64,000 nucleotides of DNA from Desulfosporosinus acididurans (lineage in GTDB: Bacteria > Bacillota > Desulfitobacteriia > Desulfitobacteriales > Desulfitobacteriaceae). The notes below the pieces were generated by a model. That model was not told the origin of the DNA. It was given only the letters and a program-made list of their open reading frames with translations, and made no database searches. The position numbers and the translations under genes are program-made. Within the stretch, counting starts at the first letter, position 1; each line of letters begins with the position of its first letter. Location of the stretch: assembly GCF_001029285.1 (NCBI RefSeq), contig NZ_LDZY01000008.1, positions 1-64,000 of the forward strand. Direction: 5' to 3'. Of this stretch, positions 8,580 to 15,031 are shown piece after piece.

Positions 8580-9785
8580 ATGACGATGTGGAAACGTAAC
8601 TTAATTATCTGTTGGTTCGGCTCCTTCGCCACGATGGCTGGCATGAACCTTGTAATTCCTTTTCTTCCCGTTTACATCCAACAATTGGGTGTACATAATA
8701 TTGCCAGCGTTGAACAGTGGTCCGGTGTTGCTTTTGGGGCAACAGCTCTATCCGCCGCTATTGTCTCACCGCTTTGGGGAAAACTGGCCGATATACATGG
8801 CCGCAAGATGATGTTGTTAAGAGCAAGTCTGGGGATGGCTGTAATTATGGTTTTAATCGGATTTGTTCATAATGTTTATGAACTTGTGGGCCTTCGCCTT
8901 TTAATGGGTGCCATATCTGGTTATGTACCGGCAGCGATAACCCTTGTTTCTTCTCAAACTCCCAAAGAACGTGCTGGTTGGGCCTTGGGTACTCTTACTT
9001 CCGGCTCGGTCGGAGGCTCCTTGATCGGTCCTCTTGTCGGTGGTACTTTATCTGAACTCATCGGTTTGCGTCATGTTTTTTATGTCACCGGGGGATTTTT
9101 GTTTTTGGCCTTTCTAATCGCTCTGCTGTTTATTCAAGAAGACTTTGTACCGAACAATTCGGCTCGGTTGTCCGGTCAAGAATTTTGGAGGACTATTGAC
9201 AAGCCTAAAGTACTGATAGCAATGTTTATAACCTCGTTTATGCTTCAATTAGCCAGTATGTCAATTGAACCTATTGTTACCATTTACGTCAAGCTTCTAA
9301 TGAATAACGCTAATCATATAGCAATTATTTCTGGAGCAGTCGTTTCTGCTGTGGGATTGGCTAATGTGCTGATTGCTCCCCTCCTGGGCAAGTTATCGGA
9401 CAGGGTAGGGCCATATTCAGTGTTATTTGTCTGCCTCCTTGGGGCAGCTGTAATTATAATTCCTCAAGCATACGTCCGAAATGCCTGGCAGCTTATTATT
9501 TTACGTTTCATGATGGGAGTGGCAACCGCTGGTTTTTTGCCATCAATTAATTCACTTCTGAAAAGTAACATTCCGGAGACAATTTCAGGCAGAATATTTG
9601 GGTATAATAATGCAGCTCAAAATTTAGGTAACGTAGTTGGCCCTGTATTAGGGGGGCAGATGGCAGCCTTCTGGGGTTTCCATTATGTGTTCTTTTCCAC
9701 AAGTATATTACTTCTCATCAATGCTTTTTGGGTTTACAGAACGAGTAAAGGGCAATATGAAGCATCTCCGAATTGCTCGGGCTAA
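8580..9785 (+). CDS. MFS transporter, drug:H+ antiporter type (12 TM)
   Basis: This 401-residue major facilitator has about 12 membrane segments in two halves. The first half shows GKLADIHGRKMMLL, the MFS loop 2-3 signature, repeated in the second half as GKLSDRVGP. LRLLMGAISGYVPAA and the glycine-rich GSVGGSLIGPLVGG match antiporter motif C of DHA1 pumps (MdtG/TetA-like). Substrate is not predictable. AAGGA lies 14 bases before ATG 8580, so ATG 8586 is an alternative start. Confidence 0.85.
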   Translation: MTMWKRNLIICWFGSFATMAGMNLVIPFLPVYIQQLGVHNIASVEQWSGVAFGATALSAAIVSPLWGKLADIHGRKMMLLRASLGMAVIMVLIGFVHNVYELVGLRLLMGAISGYVPAAITLVSSQTPKERAGWALGTLTSGSVGGSLIGPLVGGTLSELIGLRHVFYVTGGFLFLAFLIALLFIQEDFVPNNSARLSGQEFWRTIDKPKVLIAMFITSFMLQLASMSIEPIVTIYVKLLMNNANHIAIISGAVVSAVGLANVLIAPLLGKLSDRVGPYSVLFVCLLGAAVIIIPQAYVRNAWQLIILRFMMGVATAGFLPSINSLLKSNIPETISGRIFGYNNAAQNLGNVVGPVLGGQMAAFWGFHYVFFSTSILLLINAFWVYRTSKGQYEASPNCSG

Positions 9786-9826
9786 CAGTATTTCGTTCAC
9801 AGGAACCTTAGAAAGGAAGGCTTCAA

Positions 9827-10633
9827 ATGTCAGAGAACGTAAAGCTTAATGCCGACAGATTTTTGGGATTTGCTGATATTTATAGCAACTCTCGTCCCAA
9901 AAGTCCTGAAAAAGTAAAAGAAATTTTATTAAACTATTTAGGACGCAATCCATTGTTGGTTATTGATTTGGGATGCGGTACAGGTCTCTCTACAGCAATC
10001 TGGAGCGATGTAAGTCGCCGGGTCATAGGAATAGAGCCTAGCATGGATATGCAAAGGATAGCTAAAGAGAAACTTGCTGATCTTGGCAATGTTAAATTCA
10101 TTTCTGCTTTTTCCAACGATACAGGATTGGATAATAATTGTGCAGATATCATTACTTGTTCTCAGTCATTTCACTGGATGAACCCTCAACAAACATTGAA
10201 GGAAGTATCGAGGCTGCTGACGAAAGGCGGCGTTTTTGCAGTTTATGATTATGATTGGCCGCCGGTCTGTAACTGGGAAGCTGAGTTGGCATACAGCCTA
10301 CTCCTTGAAAAGGTCACGGAAATTGAGTCTAACCATCCAAACATTAAAGATAGTTTTGTGAGGTGGAACAAAGACAAACATCTTACAAACATAAAAAATA
10401 GTCAAGAATTTCGTTATGTAAGAGAGATCGTATTTTCAAATTACGAAAACTGTAATGCTCATAGATTAATTGAGCTTGCCTTAAGCCAAGGAGGGTTACA
10501 AGCTATTCTGAAGAGAGATAAAGATGAGATTAACTCATACTTAATACGGTTTCAGGAGAAAATATTAGAGATCTACGGTAATACTGAGTTTAACATTGAC
10601 TTCTGTTACCGCTTGCGCATAGGCATCAAATAA
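9827..10633 (+). CDS. Class I SAM-dependent methyltransferase
   Basis: This 268-residue soluble protein has a Rossmann-type methyltransferase fold at residues 35-145. The SAM motif I is VIDLGCGTGLST, the acidic end of strand 2 is GIEPS, and motif III includes TCSQSFHWMNP, a stretch typical of UbiE/Methyltransf_11 small-molecule enzymes. AGAAAGGAAGG lies upstream of ATG 9827. It follows the MFS gene by 41 bases and may be co-transcribed. The substrate is unknown. Confidence 0.85.
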   Translation: MSENVKLNADRFLGFADIYSNSRPKSPEKVKEILLNYLGRNPLLVIDLGCGTGLSTAIWSDVSRRVIGIEPSMDMQRIAKEKLADLGNVKFISAFSNDTGLDNNCADIITCSQSFHWMNPQQTLKEVSRLLTKGGVFAVYDYDWPPVCNWEAELAYSLLLEKVTEIESNHPNIKDSFVRWNKDKHLTNIKNSQEFRYVREIVFSNYENCNAHRLIELALSQGGLQAILKRDKDEINSYLIRFQEKILEIYGNTEFNIDFCYRLRIGIK

Positions 10634-10776
10634 CAAGACTCATTATTTTAAATCTAAGACCGGTTTGGGAGCTTGAATGATATCCAAAACAATTAAATTC
10701 TAATTCGAGGAAGTTATTTAAACTCAAACTATGCTTATCAGTAATTCGTTGAGATGAACACATAACAGAAAATATA

Positions 10777-10827
10777 AAAGGCACGGTGTATTAATCTGAT
10801 TTATTAATACGCCGTGCCTTTTATACA
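10777..10827 (+). terminator. Strong symmetric terminator
   Basis: AAAAGGCACGGTGTATTAA (10777-10795) pairs with TTAATACGCCGTGCCTTTT (ending near 10822), with one mismatch and A/T runs on both sides. It ends the methyltransferase transcript. Confidence 0.88.
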
Positions 10828-10953
10828 AAAACTTTTTCTAGCACAAGATACAAATTGTGACAAATTATACAGTATATCTATGTTATACTACACATAAAGA
10901 ATTTTTTAATGCAATTATTACGTTTTTAATAATTAAATAGATAATTGGGAAGT

Positions 10954-11045
10954 TTTGAAGCATGTATTGTATAATTTGGGCGCTTTATACATGTGGAACG
11001 AGTAGCGCAACCGGCCTGGTTTTTAAGTAAACCAGGTTTTTTATT
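10954..11045 (+). promoter_or_regulatory. Promoter and attenuator-like leader
   Basis: A possible promoter has TTGGGA (10945-10950) 19 bases before TATAAT (10970-10975). The leader forms GCGCT/AGCGC around 10981-11009. CCTGGTTT then pairs with AAACCAGG (about 11016-11037, loop TTAAGT), followed by TTTTTTATTT, an intrinsic terminator. AACC just before could pair with GGTT inside the terminator's left arm, giving an alternative fold. The terminator stands directly before the ribosome binding site of the next small frame, so attenuation is plausible. No known riboswitch class was recognised. Confidence 0.45.
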
Positions 11046-11060
11046 TGGGGAGGAATGATT

Positions 11061-11189
11061 TTGAAAAAAGTCAAGAAACAGGTTAATAGATATATTATTT
11101 TGAACTATCTCCACCAAAGCACGGTATGGGAACCACCCCCATTTGAAGAAGTTGGAGTCTTACGATTGGATAAAAATCGAGTCCTTTGA
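11061..11189 (+). CDS. Possible small basic protein, 3' end overlapped by hairpin repeat
   Basis: A 42-residue frame starts at TTG 11061 with GGGGAGG seven bases upstream and reads MKKVKKQVNRYIILNYLHQS before entering hairpin repeat family 1 (11115-11162). After that the sequence (TVWEPPPFEEVGVL) is repeat-derived. It may be a small gene whose original 3' end was replaced by the repeat. It ends 13 bases before the kinase start, so it could also act as a leader frame for the kinase. Confidence 0.35.
   Translation: MKKVKKQVNRYIILNYLHQSTVWEPPPFEEVGVLRLDKNRVL
11115..11162 (-). repeat. Dispersed hairpin repeat family 1, copy 2 (inverted)
   Basis: Read on the minus strand it runs AAGACTCCAACTTCTTC, then AAATGGGGGTGGTTCCC, then ATACCGTGCTTT. 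It matches the copies at 14704 and 62924 over ~45 bases, including the flank after the hairpin, so the repeat is more than a stem-loop. Confidence 0.65.
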
Positions 11190-11202
11190 TATTGAGGGAG
11201 TA

Positions 11203-12435
11203 ATGATGAAAGAAAGAAAATATGTGTTTATAGGATTAAGCATTGGATTCATTCTATTTTTGTTTGATCGATGGCTGGATTCCCATAATCACTCTTTGAG
11301 AATTTCTTGGTTATGGATAATATTAGGCTGGATTAGCGGCAGCCTTTTTATACGGATACATAATGAGCGCAGGAAAAAAGAAGAGACTATAAAAGAGGAT
11401 CATCAACGTATGCTTGATTTGTTAAACAGTCTCCCAGGAATAGTAATTGTTGTGGGAGAAAATTATGAAGTACACTTTGTCAATCGCAATTATCTTTTGG
11501 AATTTGGTGATAAAAGAGGCAAGTTTTGCTACGCCATGCTTAAAAGGAATAGCCCATGTGAGAATTGCAGAATAAACGAAGCGTTCTGTACTGGGCGGCC
11601 CATAAAGGATGAAGAGATTTTTTATAATAATAAAATTTATGAAGTTAAAATTCAACCGTTTGTTGATGTGAACGGAACACGGCTTGTTATTAAAACTCTT
11701 TATGATATAACGGAGCGAAAAAAGGCTGAGCAGGAATTGACACGCTTGCATTTAGAAATGGTCAATCTGGAACGTTTTAATTTAGTTGGTCAAATGGCAG
11801 CAGGGATAACCCATGAAATCAGAAATCCAATTACTACGGTACGGGGTTTTCTCCAGCTGCTCGGCTCCAAGCCAGAGTTTCAATTACAAGGAGATACCTT
11901 TATGCTCATGATTAATGAACTGGACCGTGCGAACAAAATTATTTCGGATTTCCTATCCCTTTCACGTAATTCTCCCAAAGAACAAGATTACCTAAATATC
12001 AATGAGATTTTAAGACGCTTGTATCCTTTACTTGAAGCAGATTCTCTTACTCAGGATAAACAAATAAAGTTCCTAGTCGGGGATACACCTAAGATCTTGC
12101 TTAATCCGGATGAAATGTCGCAGCTAGTGCTTAATTTGTGTCGTAACGGGTTAGAGGCTATGCAAGCGGGGGGAACTTTGTGTATTTCTACCTATGTCGA
12201 GAATAGTCAGGTGGTATTATGTATAGTGGATGAAGGGGGCGGCATTCCAATAGAATACTTAGACAATATTGGAACACCGTTTTTTACTACTAAACAGAAT
12301 GGAACGGGATTAGGATTGAGTATTTGTTACGATATTGCCAGTCGTCATAGTGCGACAATCAACTTCAAGAGTAATCCTGGAGGAACAGCGTTTTATGTTC
12401 GTTTTCCAATATATAGTGCAAAAATGACTAGTTAA
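11203..12435 (+). CDS. PAS-domain sensor histidine kinase with a cysteine-rich PAS
   Basis: This 410-residue membrane kinase has two N-terminal hydrophobic segments (residues ~7-20 and 33-50), a coiled linker, then a PAS domain (~70-170). The PAS carries four cysteines (C109, C119, C122, C129). A HisKA domain follows, with His204 in GITHEIRNP. The HATPase has N box NLCRNGLEAM, DEGGGI and GTGLGLS. ATG 11203 is chosen for GAGGGAG upstream; an in-frame start at 11143 would translate the hairpin repeat. It resembles KinA-E type sporulation kinases. No response regulator is adjacent. The Cys cluster could bind a metal or sense redox, which is inference. Confidence 0.85.
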   Translation: MMKERKYVFIGLSIGFILFLFDRWLDSHNHSLRISWLWIILGWISGSLFIRIHNERRKKEETIKEDHQRMLDLLNSLPGIVIVVGENYEVHFVNRNYLLEFGDKRGKFCYAMLKRNSPCENCRINEAFCTGRPIKDEEIFYNNKIYEVKIQPFVDVNGTRLVIKTLYDITERKKAEQELTRLHLEMVNLERFNLVGQMAAGITHEIRNPITTVRGFLQLLGSKPEFQLQGDTFMLMINELDRANKIISDFLSLSRNSPKEQDYLNINEILRRLYPLLEADSLTQDKQIKFLVGDTPKILLNPDEMSQLVLNLCRNGLEAMQAGGTLCISTYVENSQVVLCIVDEGGGIPIEYLDNIGTPFFTTKQNGTGLGLSICYDIASRHSATINFKSNPGGTAFYVRFPIYSAKMTS

Positions 12436-13375
12436 AATAAGGAAAAATTTGCGTAAAGTATAGACTTATACATAACAAAAGTCCAAACATTGTATTGGTT
12501 TGAGCTGTATAGCGAACTGCGGGCATCATTTGGGAGGGCCGATTTTTGTCGATAAAACCTTTCGTTGCTTGTACGGCTTTGGGAATGCTTAAGAAGACAA
12601 TCAGAAGCCAAGGGTTGACCAACCCTCTAATAACTAATCCCATGACCCAAAGATAAGCAGCGGCGAACATAGCTCCGAGTACGAAAACGGCATGCTCATG
12701 CCCAAGTAAAATAGCCATTGTTTTTCGTCCTGAATCCTTATCCCCATCAAGATCGCGAATATTGTTGGCCATATTAATTGCACCGACTAAAATACCGGTC
12801 GGTATGGAAACGAGGATACTTTTCTCGTTGACATATCCTGTTTGGATGAAGAACGATATAAGAATAAAGAAACTTCCCATTAGTAGGCCGGCAAAAATTT
12901 CGCCTAGGGGAGTATAGGCTATAGGTAACGGCCCTCCGGTATATAAATAGCCAATCAGCATTCCCACAAGTCCGATTAAGGCTAACCACCAACTGCTGTG
13001 AACACAAATGTAAATGCCAAATAATATTGAAACGCCGTAGCATCCCAAGGCGAGCCGCAGAACAGTTTGGGGGCGGAATCCTTCCCGGACAATTGCTCCG
13101 CCGATGCCGATAGAATCTATCGTATCCAGGCCGCGTTTAAAATCATAATATTCATTAAACAAGTTTGTGGCTATTTGGATGAGCAGGCAGCTTATGAGCA
13201 TGGCCCCAAAAAGGAGTTTATGCCAAGGGGTATAACCTAGGGATAAGGACGTGCCGATAAATACGGGAATAAAGGATGCAGTTAAAGTGTGAGGACGAGT
13301 AATTTTCCATAAAACTTTTAGTTTTCCCGGCTTTTCGGGGGTTGAATATGGCATAGTATTAGGCAGAGTATTCAT
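12428..13375 (-). CDS. menA: 1,4-dihydroxy-2-naphthoate polyprenyltransferase (MenA)
   Basis: MenA attaches the polyprenyl chain to dihydroxynaphthoate, making demethylmenaquinone in the membrane. This 315-residue protein shows the UbiA-family prenyl-diphosphate motif NLFNEYYDFKRGLD, the second motif NNIRDLDGDKDSGRKT and about nine membrane segments. The start is ATG 13375, with GAAAGGA six bases upstream; ATG 13390 lies too close to that site. The 3' end overlaps the convergent kinase by eight bases. It supplies the quinone that the Nuo complex in this window would reduce. Confidence 0.93.
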   Translation of the reverse strand: MNTLPNTMPYSTPEKPGKLKVLWKITRPHTLTASFIPVFIGTSLSLGYTPWHKLLFGAMLISCLLIQIATNLFNEYYDFKRGLDTIDSIGIGGAIVREGFRPQTVLRLALGCYGVSILFGIYICVHSSWWLALIGLVGMLIGYLYTGGPLPIAYTPLGEIFAGLLMGSFFILISFFIQTGYVNEKSILVSIPTGILVGAINMANNIRDLDGDKDSGRKTMAILLGHEHAVFVLGAMFAAAYLWVMGLVIRGLVNPWLLIVFLSIPKAVQATKGFIDKNRPSQMMPAVRYTAQTNTMFGLLLCISLYFTQIFPYFN

Positions 13376-13538
13376 ATCTTTTCCTTTCATGTGAAACTTC
13401 TGAGATCGTTTCTAAATAATCTTAGTTTAGCGGATGGCGTGGTGATTCCACGAGTTCACTCAATATGATTATAGCACTGGAAAACTAGTTATGAGATATT
13501 TAACGGGCAGCATGCTTTGAATTTTTGTTTCTGCGTTC

Positions 13539-13594
13539 TTATTGACATATGTTCAAAATGAAGTATAATTGACAAAAAAGGCATATGTCAATAA
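13539..13594 (+). promoter_or_regulatory. Promoter framed by a 13-bp inverted repeat (operator pair)
   Basis: A sigma-A type promoter, TTGACA (13542-13547), 16 bases, TATAAT (13564-13569), is enclosed by TTATTGACATATG (13539-13551) and its exact inverse CATATGTCAATAA (13582-13594). The left arm covers the -35 box and the right arm the start region. Each arm resembles a half or whole of the palindrome TTGACATATGTCAA. AGGAAGGAGGT follows at 13596-13606. The pattern suggests repression at two sites, controlling the downstream NifX-like and ferredoxin genes before the TnpB relic was inserted. Confidence 0.6.
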
Positions 13595-13653
13595 CAGGAA
13601 GGAGGTAATACGAATACCGGTTAAAAATGCCTCACCTGATAGGCGTGAGTCCA

Positions 13654-13870
13654 TCATTTGGTATGGCCGGCAACTCTATGTATTTGCTGCATACAGACCA
13701 GGTTCATGGCTTCCACTACTTCTTGCCTTAGGCCATCCGTAGATACTTTGGCTCTTCTACATATACTTCTTGGAACTCCCCATATTTGTAGTTGCTCAAG
13801 ATGTTCTTTGCTCCGTGAATATCACGCGTTCTCGATATTCACAAGTACAAATGTAATTACTAGCGGAGGT
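13654..13870 (-). pseudogene. TnpB (IS200/IS605 family) C-terminal relic
   Basis: On the minus strand one frame (13838 down to 13728) reads SRTRDIHGAKNILSNYKYG, matching the end of TnpB RNA-guided nucleases, where D-R-D-(x)2-A-x-NIL follows the zinc ribbon. Just upstream another frame gives C-T-C-E-Y, a possible zinc-ribbon rest. After a stop, the -1/+1 frame reads GLRQEVVEAMN. The gene is cut at its 5' side and frameshifted, and the first residue of the conserved DRD is changed to T. A hairpin CTCAC...GTGAG around 13631-13650 may be the element's right end. It separates a promoter/RBS from the NifX-like gene. Confidence 0.6.
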
Positions 13871-13975
13871 TTAATAATCTAGGGGCGGCGATTTATCTCA
13901 CCGCAATAAGATCAATTAGCATTACATTGATTTGGAAGCGAGTCTTGTATTTGGCAAATAAGGGGGAATTCTTAA

Positions 13976-14332
13976 GTGAAAATTGCAGTTGCCAGTGATA
14001 ATGGTATGGTTGCTGAGCATTTTGGCCATTGTCATAGTTTCAGTATTTTTTCTGTGGAAAATAATCAAATTGTTAACATCGAATCATTAATAAGCCCTGG
14101 ACATAAGCCCAGCTTTTTACCCAACTTTTTAAATGACTTAGGGGTAGAAGTTATTGTTTCGGGCGGTATGGGCGGCGGCGCAATAGAAATATTTAATGAA
14201 AAGGGAATTCGAGTAATAACAGGCGCCATGGGACATGCCAAAGTCGTTGCTGAACAGTATCTGCAAGGTACTCTCAAAACTAACGGTGCTGTTTGTAATG
14301 AACATCTGCTTCATAACGAATGTGGTCATTAA
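13976..14332 (+). CDS. NifX/NifB-like dinitrogenase cofactor-domain protein (MTH1175 type)
   Basis: This 118-residue protein consists of one Nitro_FeMo-Co domain. It has MKIAVASDNGMVAEHFGHC at the start, VEVIVSGGMGGGA in the middle and GIRVITGA after it. The C-terminal tail has CNEHLLHNECGH, able to bind metal. Such stand-alone proteins bind Fe-S or Mo-Fe cluster precursors, but most are not tied to nitrogenase, and no nif genes are nearby. GTG 13976 follows AAGGGGGAA. It pairs with the ferredoxin gene 86 bases downstream. Confidence 0.85.
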   Translation: MKIAVASDNGMVAEHFGHCHSFSIFSVENNQIVNIESLISPGHKPSFLPNFLNDLGVEVIVSGGMGGGAIEIFNEKGIRVITGAMGHAKVVAEQYLQGTLKTNGAVCNEHLLHNECGH

Positions 14333-14418
14333 GATTTGAAAAAAAGCGCCAATTCTAATATAGTACTAATTAGTAAATGTTTTTTTCTACTCAAGAGAAA
14401 AATTAAGGAGGTTATAGT

Positions 14419-14610
14419 ATGATCGTTGAAGTAAATCAAGAGGACTGTATGGGTTGTGAATCCTGTCCTGCCTTTTGCCCAGAGGTATTTAGGATGACGA
14501 ATGACGGATTAGCAGAAGTTTATGCAACTCCAGTCCCTAGCGAATGTGAGGAAGCTGCTAGAGAAGCCGTTCAGGGTTGTCCTGCCCACTGTATTTCCAT
14601 TGAAGAGTAG
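14419..14610 (+). CDS. Ferredoxin, single [4Fe-4S]
   Basis: This 63-residue acidic ferredoxin has cluster ligands in DCMGCESCPAFCPEVF (C10, C13, C16, with C20 extra) and QGCPAHCI (C54, C58). This fits a one-cluster ferredoxin whose second site has become a structural disulfide or been lost, as in Bacillus and Moorella type proteins. AAGGAGGT is seven bases before ATG 14419. It could serve the NifX-like protein next to it, or be a general electron carrier. Confidence 0.9.
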   Translation: MIVEVNQEDCMGCESCPAFCPEVFRMTNDGLAEVYATPVPSECEEAAREAVQGCPAHCISIEE

Positions 14611-14640
14611 TATATATGAGTATCTAAGTATATAGGGAAA

Positions 14641-14696
14641 AAGGAAAGCTGTAGAGAGGGTGTGAATCATCCATCAATACAGCTTTCCTTTTTATT
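14641..14696 (+). terminator. Intrinsic terminator after ferredoxin
   Basis: AAGGAAAGCTGTA (14641-14653) pairs with TACAGCTTTCCTT (14678-14690) and is followed by TTTATTT. Confidence 0.88.
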
Positions 14697-14703
14697 TAGT
14701 TTT

Positions 14704-14750
14704 CAAGACTCCGACTTCTATAAGTGGGAGTGGTTCCTATACCTTGTTTC
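14704..14750 (+). repeat. Dispersed hairpin repeat family 1, copy 3
   Basis: AAGACTCCGACTTCTATA, then AGTGGGAGTGGTTCC, then TATACCTTGTTTC. It has the same order and flanks as the copies at 11115 and 62924. It lies right after the ferredoxin terminator. Confidence 0.65.
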
Positions 14751-14846
14751 AGGGGGGTATAGATTTTTGTCCAGAAACAAGTAAAAATTTGGTGAGATCC
14801 ATAGCGATATTTGTTGTGAAATGTCATATTGAATAGTTTTATAGTA

Positions 14847-14875
14847 TTGACAAGGGAAATAATGAAGAATATTAT
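14847..14875 (+). promoter_or_regulatory. Sigma-A type promoter of the che cluster
   Basis: TTGACA (14847-14852), 17-base spacer, TATTAT (14870-14875). The ~150-base leader that follows contains AGTGATCACT and a 9-bp hairpin AATTAACTC/GAGTTAATT (14919-14940) that may be regulatory. Confidence 0.6.
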
Positions 14876-15031
14876 GTAAATCATAAAAGAGGTAAGAGAG
14901 TGATCACTTACCATGATAAATTAACTCTTAGGAGTTAATTCTACTTCGATTATGCACATTCATGAGCGGGATTGCGGGCCGATAATAAGTTCTCTTATGT
15001 AAAATACAAGTGATACAGGGAGGTGAATTTA

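Noticed and set aside
8623-8645. Third copy of the CTTCGCCAC RNA motif
   Set aside because: Only the first bases match and they lie within the MFS coding sequence without the AAGT, GYGGC or hairpin parts.
10926-11117. Minus-strand 63-residue frame
   Set aside because: It runs antisense through the attenuator-like leader and terminator.
13658-13882. Plus-strand 74-residue frame
   Set aside because: It is the antisense of the TnpB relic, with no fitting RBS and no family resemblance.
13976-14610. Nitrogen fixation locus
   Set aside because: The NifX-like domain and ferredoxin occur in many non-fixers, and no nifHDK, nifB or related gene is in the window.
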